Positions 8,746 through 15,709 of a stretch of 64,000 nucleotides of DNA are shown here, in pieces. The notes under the pieces are model-generated. The model did not search any database and was not told where the DNA came from. It saw only the letters and a list, made by a program, of their open reading frames with translations. Every line of letters starts with the position of its first letter. Positions within the stretch are counted from its first letter, which is position 1. The translations under genes were made by a program, and so were the position numbers. This DNA comes from Bacillota bacterium (GTDB lineage Bacteria > Bacillota > Sulfobacillia > JAJYWN01 > JAJZPE01): positions 62,001-126,000 of the forward strand of contig JAJYMC010000010.1 of assembly GCA_021787335.1 (NCBI GenBank), read 5' to 3'.

Positions 8746-9015
8746 TCAGCGGATGACCGTCGGCAGGCTCTCCAGGAGCTTGGTCGTGAAGTCGGCGAGG
8801 ACTCTGAGCATCCAGGGGCCCAAGGCGACCAGGCCGATGGCGGTGGCCGCCATCTTCGGGGCGAAGGTCAGGGTCTGCTCGTTGATCTGGGTGGTCGCCT
8901 GGAAGATGCTGATGACCAGCCCGACCAGGAGCCCGATCCCGATGAGCGGCGCGCCGACGATGAGGGACGTGGTCATCGCCTGCCGGCCGAGGTCCATGAT
9001 GTACTGTTCAGTCAA
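8746..9015 (-). CDS. fliQ: Flagellar export gate protein FliQ
   Basis: 89 residues, the typical FliQ size, with two long membrane helices (about residues 17-38 and 52-72) forming a hairpin; four copies complete the FliPQR gate. The sequence LVGLVISIFQATTQINEQTL is characteristic of the family. I set the start at TTG 9015, preceded by GGAGGTG with six bases between; the TTG at 9028-9030 further upstream overlaps that ribosome site and would give a non-standard length. Confidence 0.95.
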   Translation of the reverse strand: MTEQYIMDLGRQAMTTSLIVGAPLIGIGLLVGLVISIFQATTQINEQTLTFAPKMAATAIGLVALGPWMLRVLADFTTKLLESLPTVIR

Positions 9016-9039
9016 GGGGTTCACCTCCAAGGTTCAAAG

Positions 9040-9864
9040 TCAGTGGAAGCTCAGGAGGAGTGATCTGACCACCAGGTGCCAGCCGTCGACGAGGACGAAG
9101 AGGATGATCTTGAAGGGCAGCGAGATCATCATCGGCGGGAGCATCAACATGCCCATGGACATCAGGGTCGAGGCGACGATCATGTCGATGACGATGAAGG
9201 GGATGAAGAGGACGAAACCCATCTGGAAGGCCGTCTTCAGCTCGCTGATGGCGAAGGCCGGGATGACGACGTAGGTGGCGACGTCCTCCGGCCGGTCCGG
9301 CGGCTTCTGGCCGGAGAACTCGACGAACATGGCCAGGTCCTTGGCCCGCGTGTGGGCCAGCATGAACTGGCGGAGCGGGACGATGCCGCGGTCGAAGGCC
9401 TGCTGCTGGGTGATCTGGCCGTTCATGTAGGGCTGGATGGCGACCTGGTTGATCTGCCCGAAGACGGGGGCCATGACGAAGAAGGTCAGGAAGAGGGCCA
9501 GCCCCACGAGGACCTGGTTGGGCGGCATCTGCTGGGTGGCCAGGGCGCTGCGGACGAAGGAGAGGACGATGATGATGCGGGTGAACGAGGTCGTCAGGAT
9601 GAGGATGGCCGGCGCCAGCGAGAGGACGGTCAGCAGGAGCAGGATCTGCACGCTGTTGGCCACCTGGCCCGGGGTCTGGGCCGTCCCGACTGACACGCTG
9701 AGGCTCGGGATGCCGATCCCTCCCCCGGCCGGAGCGGCCAGGACGGCCTCGGCGCCGCCGACGGCGTAGACCCCGAGGATGACCAGGAGGGCCAGCCCGA
9801 ACCAGAAGCCGCGGCTTCGTGAGAATATGGACTTGGGCTTACCCTTCGTGGTCTTGCGCCTCAA
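9040..9864 (-). CDS. fliP: Flagellar export gate protein FliP
   Basis: 274 residues with an N-terminal signal-type hydrophobic segment (about residues 20-43, ending in Ala-rich AEAVLAAPA), then the family core with TSFTRIIIVLSFVRSALATQ and the C-terminal helices (LMLPPMMISLPFKIILFVLV). FliP pentamers form the outer part of the export gate. The TTG start at 9864 overlaps the fliO stop by four bases (TTGA), a sign of translational coupling. The N-terminal 20 residues are strongly basic. Confidence 0.95.
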   Translation of the reverse strand: MRRKTTKGKPKSIFSRSRGFWFGLALLVILGVYAVGGAEAVLAAPAGGGIGIPSLSVSVGTAQTPGQVANSVQILLLLTVLSLAPAILILTTSFTRIIIVLSFVRSALATQQMPPNQVLVGLALFLTFFVMAPVFGQINQVAIQPYMNGQITQQQAFDRGIVPLRQFMLAHTRAKDLAMFVEFSGQKPPDRPEDVATYVVIPAFAISELKTAFQMGFVLFIPFIVIDMIVASTLMSMGMLMLPPMMISLPFKIILFVLVDGWHLVVRSLLLSFH

Positions 9865-10343
9865 GGCTCGTCGCTCTCCGTTCCACCGTCTTCGCGGCGC
9901 CCCGCGCCGCGCCCATTCTCGCCGGCCCGGCGGGTCCCGATGGCCCGGAGCCGCTCGATCTTCTCCTGCATCTCCTCAGCGAAGGTCCGGCCGCCGGAGC
10001 CCTTTCGCCGGAAGCCGAACAGGTTGACCGGGGCCTCTTCGACCGGGATCTCCTCGCCGCCCTCGGCCAGGAGGCGGGTCGCCTCGGGGCCGTCGAAGGT
10101 GGTCAGGAGGTTCATCCGGCTCTCGGTCACGCCCACCACGAGGACTCGGCCGGCCAGTTCGATGAGGTAGAGGCCGGACTTCTGGCCCATCGGCACGCCC
10201 TCGATGACGTGTAGGAACTTGCCGCCGCGGGCCCCGCCGACCCGTTTGCCGACCAGCTTAGAGGTGGCGAAGACGAGCCCGATGACGAGGGCGAAGAAGA
10301 AGAGGAACTTGATTATCTGCCAAGCTAAGTCGAGGGAGTTCAC
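9861..10343 (-). CDS. fliO: Flagellar protein FliO/FliZ
   Basis: 160 residues. A single N-terminal membrane helix (about residues 7-27) is followed by a small beta-rich cytoplasmic domain (KFLHVIEGVPMGQKSGLYLI, LAGRVLVVGVTESRMNLL) and a charged C-terminal tail. FliO helps assemble the FliP ring and is the least conserved export component. Identification rests on topology, size and position directly before fliP; the GTG start at 10343 overlaps the fliY stop by four bases. Confidence 0.85.
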   Translation of the reverse strand: MNSLDLAWQIIKFLFFFALVIGLVFATSKLVGKRVGGARGGKFLHVIEGVPMGQKSGLYLIELAGRVLVVGVTESRMNLLTTFDGPEATRLLAEGGEEIPVEEAPVNLFGFRRKGSGGRTFAEEMQEKIERLRAIGTRRAGENGRGAGRREDGGTESDEP

Positions 10344-11527
10344 CTGAGGTTCTGCACCCTTTCGATCTGGCTGACGACGTCGGTGATCCGCACGCCGAAG
10401 TTCTCGTTGATGATGACGACCTCGCCCTTGGCGATGAGCCGTCCGTTGATGAGCACGTCGAGGGGTTCCCCGGCGAGCTTGTCGAGCTCGATGACGGCCC
10501 CGGTCCCGAGGGCCAGGATCTGCCGCACCTGCATCTTCGTCCGACCCAGCTCGACCGTGAGGTGCAGAGGCACGTCCATGATCAGGTCGATGTTCTGCGG
10601 GTCGGAGGTCGTCGGCGACGGCTTCAGGCTCTCGAACTTGGCCGATTGGACCTGCACCTTGGAGACGCTGCCGACGACTCGGCCGGGGGGCTTGGCCGCC
10701 GGCCGCTGGGTCTTGGCGCTCGTGGCCTGCGGCCTGGTCATGACCTCCGGCGGCAGTTCGGGTTCATCGGGCTCCGCCTCCTCGTCATCCGCCCGCGCTT
10801 CGGCCATCTCGTCCTGCCCGGCGGCCACCTCGCCGGCGGCCTCCTCATCCTCATCGGTGCCCGCCTGCTGCTGCGCGGTCAGCCGCCTCAGCAGTTCCCG
10901 AGCCAGTTCGGCCGGGTAGTGGATGCGGATGTCGCCCTCGGCCAGGTCCGGCAGGCTGAGTTTGCCGACAAGTTCGACGAAGACGTGGTCCGGGTCGAAG
11001 TCGGAGAAGTAGGCGACCTCCTCGTGGCCGGCGCCGGCGGCGCTGGTGGCCCCGGCGGTCAGCTTGATCTTGTCGCCGAGGGCCCCGGTCAGGGCCTCGG
11101 CCGCCGTTTCGAGACCGTTCTGGAAGGCTTCCTTGAGGGTCGTCAGCTGGGTCTCGCCGAGACTCTCCGGCGGGTTGGTCCCGTCGCCGCCCAGGAGGAC
11201 GTCGCAAAGGACGGCCGACAGGGCGCCTTCGGCGGTCCACAGGGCCTGGCCGGTGACGGCCCCCTCGTAGAGGGCGCTCACGCAGACGGCCCCGGCCGGG
11301 ACCTTCTTCTCGACGATGCTCCGCCGGTTCAGGCTGATCTCCGGCCGCTCGAACTCGAGCTCCCGGCTGATCAGGGCGGACATGGCCCCGACGGCCGCCT
11401 CGATGGAGAGGTTGGTCAGCTCGATGAGCGCCTCTTTCTCGGTATCCGTGAAGCGCTCGCCGCCGGTCTCCTCGACACTCTTGAGGAGCGCGTCGATCTC
11501 ACCCTGGGACAGAACTTCCTTACTCAT
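10340..11527 (-). CDS. fliY: Flagellar motor switch phosphatase FliY (FliN-CheC fusion)
   Basis: 395 residues in three parts: a FliM/FliY-type N-terminal peptide (LSQGEIDALLKSV), a CheC-like domain (about 25-205), a Glu-rich linker, and a C-terminal SpoA/FliN domain (LTVELGRTKMQVRQILALGT to IINENFGVRITDV). FliY replaces FliN in the switch complex of many Bacillota and dephosphorylates CheY-P. The first CheC active-site motif E-x2-N is present (ELTN near residue 37). The second reads E-A-F-Q-N, one residue out of the usual E-x2-N spacing, so phosphatase activity may be reduced. The ATG at 11527 overlaps the fliM stop by eight bases. Confidence 0.93.
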   Translation of the reverse strand: MSKEVLSQGEIDALLKSVEETGGERFTDTEKEALIELTNLSIEAAVGAMSALISRELEFERPEISLNRRSIVEKKVPAGAVCVSALYEGAVTGQALWTAEGALSAVLCDVLLGGDGTNPPESLGETQLTTLKEAFQNGLETAAEALTGALGDKIKLTAGATSAAGAGHEEVAYFSDFDPDHVFVELVGKLSLPDLAEGDIRIHYPAELARELLRRLTAQQQAGTDEDEEAAGEVAAGQDEMAEARADDEEAEPDEPELPPEVMTRPQATSAKTQRPAAKPPGRVVGSVSKVQVQSAKFESLKPSPTTSDPQNIDLIMDVPLHLTVELGRTKMQVRQILALGTGAVIELDKLAGEPLDVLINGRLIAKGEVVIINENFGVRITDVVSQIERVQNLR

Positions 11528-12509
11528 AGTCCTCCTCCTCGCCGCCGGCCAGGGCGGTGACCTTCAAGGCCATTCGTCTGCCGACGTTGCCCGGGCGGCC
11601 CCGGAACTTGACCCGGCTACCGATGAACCCTTTCATCTCGCTGGTCACGGGGTTGTCCATCTGGACGACGTCCCCGACCTGCAACCCCAGGAGGTCGCGG
11701 ACGCTGATGTTCGTCTCACCGAGGAGCACCGAGACCGGGATGGTGGCGTCCTCGAGGCGCTTCTGCAGGAGCTCCGGACTGGCCTGGGCGACCGTCCGCT
11801 GGCTGGTGGAGAACCAGTGCTGGGCCGAGAGCTTCGGCAGGATCGGCTCGATGACCAGGTACGGCAGGCAGAAGTTGATGCTCCCGACGGCCTCCCCGAG
11901 CTTGGCCGAGAAGGTTATCAGGACGGCCATCTCGGTTGACCCGACGACCTGGGCGAAGAGCGGGTTGGACTCGATCGTCTCCAGCTTCGGCTTGATCTCA
12001 CTGATGTTCTTCCAGGCTTCCTTGAGGGTGTCGAGGAACTGGACGAAGATCCGTTCCATCACGATGACCTCGATCTCGGTCAGGGCCCGGGCCCGCTCGT
12101 CGGTCTGGCCGGCCCCGCCGAAGAGGCGGTCGATCATCGGGAAAGCGATGGTGTGGCTGATGTCCAGGACGGCGTTGCCCGGCAGCGGGGCCAGGTTGAC
12201 GATGGCCACGATGGCCGGGTTCTTCAGCGCCCGCACATACTCCCCGTAGGTGACCTGGTCCACCGAGGCGATGTTGGTCTGGACCATCGTCCGGAAGTGG
12301 GCCGAAAACGTCGTCGTGAGCAGCCGGGCGAAGTTGTCGTGGAGCATCTGGAGGGTGCGGATCTGGTCCTTGGAGAACTTGTCCGGCCGCCGGAAGTCAT
12401 AGATGCGGACCGGGCGGTCCTCTTTTTTGGCTTCCTCGACCGCCAGCCCGCCTGTGGACAGGGAGGCGATGAGGGAGTCGATCTCTTTTTGCGTCAGGAT
12501 CTCGGACAC
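11520..12509 (-). CDS. fliM: Flagellar motor switch protein FliM
   Basis: 329 residues: N-terminal CheY-P-binding peptide (ILTQKEIDSLIASL), a middle domain related to CheC that contacts FliG (includes LDISHTIAFPMIDRLFGG), and a C-terminal SpoA domain (PVSVLLGETNISVRDLLGLQ). FliM forms the C-ring with FliG and FliY and turns CheY-P binding into a change of rotation. GTG start at 12509, 22 bases after the fliL stop. No che gene is in the window, but the N-terminal peptide looks intact. Confidence 0.96.
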   Translation of the reverse strand: MSEILTQKEIDSLIASLSTGGLAVEEAKKEDRPVRIYDFRRPDKFSKDQIRTLQMLHDNFARLLTTTFSAHFRTMVQTNIASVDQVTYGEYVRALKNPAIVAIVNLAPLPGNAVLDISHTIAFPMIDRLFGGAGQTDERARALTEIEVIVMERIFVQFLDTLKEAWKNISEIKPKLETIESNPLFAQVVGSTEMAVLITFSAKLGEAVGSINFCLPYLVIEPILPKLSAQHWFSTSQRTVAQASPELLQKRLEDATIPVSVLLGETNISVRDLLGLQVGDVVQMDNPVTSEMKGFIGSRVKFRGRPGNVGRRMALKVTALAGGEEEDYE

Positions 12510-12531
12510 GTCGGTCCCTCCATCGCCTTGA

Positions 12532-13005
12532 CTACTGGGTCATGAACTCCAGGAAGTTCACCTTGAGGACCTTGCCCTTGGTCAGGAACCCGCCGATGGC
12601 CTTGGTCAGGTCGCCGGCCACGGCGGCCATCCCGTCCGCCCCCTGGACCTCGTCCAGGGTCTTGGCCCTGAGGACAGCCAGGACGGCGTCCCTGACGGCG
12701 CTGGACTGCTTCTGCAGTTCCTGCACGGGCTTGTCGCCGTCGACCTCGACCTCGAGGACGATCTTGATGAACCTCTTGCTGCCGGGATCGGCCAGGTTGG
12801 TCGAGACTTCGCCAACCCGGTAGGTCTTGGCGACGACGGGCTTTTCGCCGCCCTTGCGGCCGAGGACCATGAACAGCCCCCCGCCGACGACGGCGACGAC
12901 GACCACCACCACCACGATGATCAGGACGGCGGCCGATACGGCCCCGCGTTCGTCGCGGCGGCCGGGGATGCTTGGCGCGGGCTTTCGATCGGGTGACAAG
13001 CGCAT
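12532..13005 (-). CDS. fliL: Flagellar basal-body-associated protein FliL
   Basis: 157 residues: a short basic cytoplasmic tail, one membrane helix of almost pure Val/Ile (about residues 23-48), and a periplasmic-type domain with the FliL pattern (RVGEVSTNLADPGSKRFIKI, LEVEVDG, ending KVNFLEFMTQ). FliL surrounds the stators and supports torque at high load. ATG at 13005 with GGAGCACC upstream, two bases after the flbD stop. Its partners MotA and MotB, often found next to flbD and fliL, are missing here. Confidence 0.92.
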   Translation of the reverse strand: MRLSPDRKPAPSIPGRRDERGAVSAAVLIIVVVVVVVAVVGGGLFMVLGRKGGEKPVVAKTYRVGEVSTNLADPGSKRFIKIVLEVEVDGDKPVQELQKQSSAVRDAVLAVLRAKTLDEVQGADGMAAVAGDLTKAIGGFLTKGKVLKVNFLEFMTQ

Positions 13006-13007
13006 CT

Positions 13008-13220
13008 TCAGGTGCTCCTCCTCCCGCGGACCGGCCGGGCGCCGTAGATCTGGCGCCGGTAGGTGACGATCCGCTTGATGACCTCGTCGACGGGCTCCCG
13101 GGCGACGATCTTCTTCCCCGTCGTCGTCGTGATGACGGTGTCCGGCGTACCCTCGATGAACTCGATCAATTCGGCGTTGATGTAGAGCTCGGAACGGTCG
13201 AAACGGGTGACCTTGATCAC
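13008..13220 (-). CDS. flbD: FlbD family flagellar protein
   Basis: 70 residues with the FlbD signature (IKVTRF, ELYINAELIEFIEGTPDTVI, TTTTGKKIVAREPVDEVIKRI). These small proteins sit between flgE and the motor genes in most Bacillota and spirochaete operons; their function is not established. I chose the GTG at 13220 because AGGAGG lies about eight bases upstream; the longer reading frame to 13367 adds Pro-rich sequence unlike the family. The basic C-terminal tail (about ten residues, Arg-rich) is slightly longer than usual. Confidence 0.9.
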   Translation of the reverse strand: MIKVTRFDRSELYINAELIEFIEGTPDTVITTTTGKKIVAREPVDEVIKRIVTYRRQIYGARPVRGRRST

Positions 13221-13426
13221 TTGGACTGCCTCCTCTGGCCGGGCGGCCTCGGCTTTGGGGCCGGCGCGGGGCCGGAAAAAAGAGGGGGGTGGGCGGGGGC
13301 CGGTGGGCATCTGGTGGAGGGTTGCCGTTCGGAGCTTGGTCCGTCCCCCGCCCGTCTGATCTCCCATTGGGGCGTTGCCGTTCAGGCTTTAGTCCCGGGA
13401 GAAAACTTTATCGCTCATGGGCTGGC
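13221..13426 (-). other. 206-bp flbD-flgE spacer with two imperfect direct repeats
   Basis: Gap between the flgE stop and the flbD start. It holds the flbD ribosome site and two related stretches on the plus strand, GTTGCCGTTC at about 13321 and again at about 13375, each followed by a similar CTTxxGTCC-like tail, 54 bp apart, plus a G/C tract near 13280-13310. No convincing terminator or promoter was seen. Confidence 0.4.
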
Positions 13427-14662
13427 TTACCGCTTGAGGTTGACCAGCTCCTGGAGCATCTCGTCGGAGGTGGTGATGATCCGCGAGTTGGCCTGGAAGC
13501 CGCGCTGGGTGGAGATCATGTTGGTGAACTCCAGGGACAGGTCGACGTTGGCCATCTCGAGGGTGCCGGGGGCGATGGTCCCGCGGCCGCCGGTACCGGT
13601 CTCACCGATGTCCCGGATGCCGGAGTTGTTGGACTCCTGGAAGAGGTTCTCGCCCATCTTCAGGAGGCCGCCCGGGTTGGCGAAGGTGGCCACGGCCGTC
13701 TGGGCGATTTTCTGAGTCAGGCCGTTGGAGTAGACGCCGGTGACGGTCCCCGTGGAGTCGATGGTGAAGGTCATCAGTGAGCCCATCGGATAACCGTCGC
13801 GGCCGGTGGCGGCGACCGTCGACTGGGTGGCGTACTGGGTCAGGCCGGTGAAGTTGAGGGCGGTGGTGAAGTTTCCGGCCCCAGCGCTACCAGTGACCGT
13901 CATCGTGCCCGTTCCACCGGCCGTCAACTGACCGGCCGCGTTGAAGGTCAGGCTGCCGGTCCCGGCGCCGTCGCCGCTGGCCGTCCAGCTCCAGGTGCTC
14001 GTCGGGGGCGGACCGGGGGCGACCGCCGTCTTGCTGAAGGTCATCGTCACCGAGCGCCGGGCGCCGAGTGAATCGTAGACATCGATGGACGTGACATAGG
14101 TCCCGGCGACAGGGGTTCCGGCATCAAGGTTCTTGGCGAAGGACACGTTGGCGGTGGCGGCGGCGGCGATGCTCTGACCGACCGGGATCTGGATGTCCTT
14201 GATGGTGTTCGGGTTCTTGGCCGGGAAGGCGCCGGTGGCGTCGGCCATCCAGCCCTGGACCTTCATGCCGTTGGACGGGTTGATGAGGTTGCCGTTGGCG
14301 TCGAGGTCGAAGGCCCCGTCGCGGGTGTAGGCCAGGTTGCCGTCAGCGTTGAGGACGAAGAAGCCGTTGCCCTGGATGGCGAGGTCGGTCATCTTGCCGG
14401 TGGTCTGCAGGTTGCCCTGAGTCTGGAGGGTGTCGATGGAGGATAGCCCCATGCCGAGGCCGACCTGTTGCGGGTTCGTGCCGCCGCGCGACCCCAGGGG
14501 GGAAGACGCGCCGCGGATGGTCTGGTTGAAGATCTCCTGGAAGTTGACCCGGCCGGTCTTGAAGCCGACGGTGTTGACGTTGGCGATGTTGTTGCCGATG
14601 ACGTCCATTCTGATCTGGTGGTTCCGCAGGCCCGAGACGCCCGCGTACATCGAACGCATCAT
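13427..14662 (-). CDS. flgE: Flagellar hook protein FlgE
   Basis: 411 residues. The N-terminal rod/hook signature is complete (MYAGVSGLRNHQIRMDVIGN, NIANVNTVGFKTGRVNFQE) and the C-terminal helical segment ends VDLSLEFTNMISTQRGFQAN...ELVNLKR, both needed for axial polymerisation. Between them is a Gly/Thr/Ala-rich variable surface domain (about residues 165-290) with the FlgE D2 features (IDVYDSLGARRSVTMTF). ATG at 14662 behind GGAGGTC. Subunits pass through the FliPQR gate and build the hook on the FlgD cap. Confidence 0.96.
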   Translation of the reverse strand: MMRSMYAGVSGLRNHQIRMDVIGNNIANVNTVGFKTGRVNFQEIFNQTIRGASSPLGSRGGTNPQQVGLGMGLSSIDTLQTQGNLQTTGKMTDLAIQGNGFFVLNADGNLAYTRDGAFDLDANGNLINPSNGMKVQGWMADATGAFPAKNPNTIKDIQIPVGQSIAAAATANVSFAKNLDAGTPVAGTYVTSIDVYDSLGARRSVTMTFSKTAVAPGPPPTSTWSWTASGDGAGTGSLTFNAAGQLTAGGTGTMTVTGSAGAGNFTTALNFTGLTQYATQSTVAATGRDGYPMGSLMTFTIDSTGTVTGVYSNGLTQKIAQTAVATFANPGGLLKMGENLFQESNNSGIRDIGETGTGGRGTIAPGTLEMANVDLSLEFTNMISTQRGFQANSRIITTSDEMLQELVNLKR

Positions 14663-14776
14663 GGTTGATTGACCTCCTTGTAGTTGCCGCCCTCAGTCAT
14701 TCGGGCGGTCCTCAGGGCCCCCTCAAAGAGGTCCGGCCCTGTCACGCATCCGTGCCTGTCGGCCTTACCTGGTGCT

Positions 14777-15223
14777 TCAGACGATGACGGCGCTGTCGAT
14801 GTTGGTGAAGACGCTGTCCTTCATCCGCTCGCCGTCGACGGCCGTGATCACCGTCCGGTTCTTCACACTGACCACGAAGGCCATGTCCCGCATGAGGATC
14901 AGCGATTCTCTGGCTCCCCTGGCCGAGGCCTTGTCCACCGCCTCGCTCAGCTTGGCCAGGTCCTCCGGTCCGAGCGGTCGGCTCCGGCCGGCCAGTCTTT
15001 CCCGCGCGTGGAGCGAGAACTTCAGCTTTTCGCGGTCCACCTGCTGTTGCAGGATGTCCCGGAAGTCGGCCCCCGGTCCGGTCGTCGCCGGCGCCCCGCC
15101 GGTCGGCCGTGGTCCGCCGGTCGGCCGTGGTCCGCGCGGACCCTGCGGCCCCTGTGGTCCTTGCGGTCCCGACGTTCCCCGCGGCCCGTTCACCGGGAAA
15201 GCCCCGTAGATCCTGGGGTCCAA
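14777..15223 (-). CDS. TIGR02530-type flagellar operon protein with collagen-like insert
   Basis: 148 residues between flgD and flgE. The C-terminal 95 residues match the TIGR02530 flagellar operon family found at this locus in Bacillota (LKFSLHARERLAGR, then LSEAVDKASARGARESLILM, VSVKNRTVITAVDGERMKDSVFTNIDSAVIV); function unknown, possibly a hook-assembly helper. Residues about 13-45 are an inserted Gly-Pro-rich run (GPQGPQGPQGPRGPRP and two copies of a PTGG-containing unit), a collagen-like repeat I do not expect in this family. The TTG start at 15223 follows AGGAGG by ten bases. Confidence 0.8.
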   Translation of the reverse strand: MDPRIYGAFPVNGPRGTSGPQGPQGPQGPRGPRPTGGPRPTGGAPATTGPGADFRDILQQQVDREKLKFSLHARERLAGRSRPLGPEDLAKLSEAVDKASARGARESLILMRDMAFVVSVKNRTVITAVDGERMKDSVFTNIDSAVIV

Positions 15224-15229
15224 CGTTTT

Positions 15230-15694
15230 TCAGCCTCCTTGCGACGGTGCCGACGCGGGCGCGACCACGGTCACGTTGGCCAGGGGGACCTCGGTCTGGG
15301 TGGTGCCGCCGTTGGACCCGGGGACCGCCACGGTCAGGCTGATCTTGCCGCCCTCACCGAACTTGATCCCGGCTACCGCGCCCTGCGCGGCCTGGTTGTC
15401 AACGTCCTTGCCGCTGACCGTCTTGCCCATCAGAGAGAGGGTTAGGAGCTTGCTCACGTCGCCGTTCATGTTCTGCATCTGCTCAAGCGACGAGAACTGG
15501 GCCATCTGGGCGATGAACTCGGTGTTTTCCATGGGCTTCAGGGGGTCCTGGTACTGGAGCTCGGTCACGAGGAGCTTGAGGAAGCTGTCCTTGCCGAGCG
15601 TCTTCGGCCCCTCGAAGACCTGCGCCGTGCCCATCGCCGGCGGGGTCTGGCTCAGGGTCCCGGTCGAGAGCGATGTGGTCGGTATCGTGCTCAT
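15230..15694 (-). CDS. flgD: Flagellar hook-capping protein FlgD
   Basis: 154 residues, a short FlgD. The conserved N-terminal export and cap region is clear (LGKDSFLKLLVTELQYQDPL, KPMENTEFIAQMAQFSSLEQ), followed by a Gly-rich beta part. FlgD caps the growing hook so FlgE can polymerise, and is removed when the hook is complete. The C-terminal Ig/tudor-like domain of longer FlgD proteins seems reduced. ATG at 15694 with GAGGTGG upstream; six bases separate its stop from the next gene's start. Confidence 0.93.
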   Translation of the reverse strand: MSTIPTTSLSTGTLSQTPPAMGTAQVFEGPKTLGKDSFLKLLVTELQYQDPLKPMENTEFIAQMAQFSSLEQMQNMNGDVSKLLTLSLMGKTVSGKDVDNQAAQGAVAGIKFGEGGKISLTVAVPGSNGGTTQTEVPLANVTVVAPASAPSQGG

Positions 15695-15709
15695 CTCGGT
15701 CCACCTCTT

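Noticed and set aside
13221-13367. N-terminal extension of FlbD
   Set aside because: Pro-rich, unlike the family, and AGGAGG lies just before GTG 13220.
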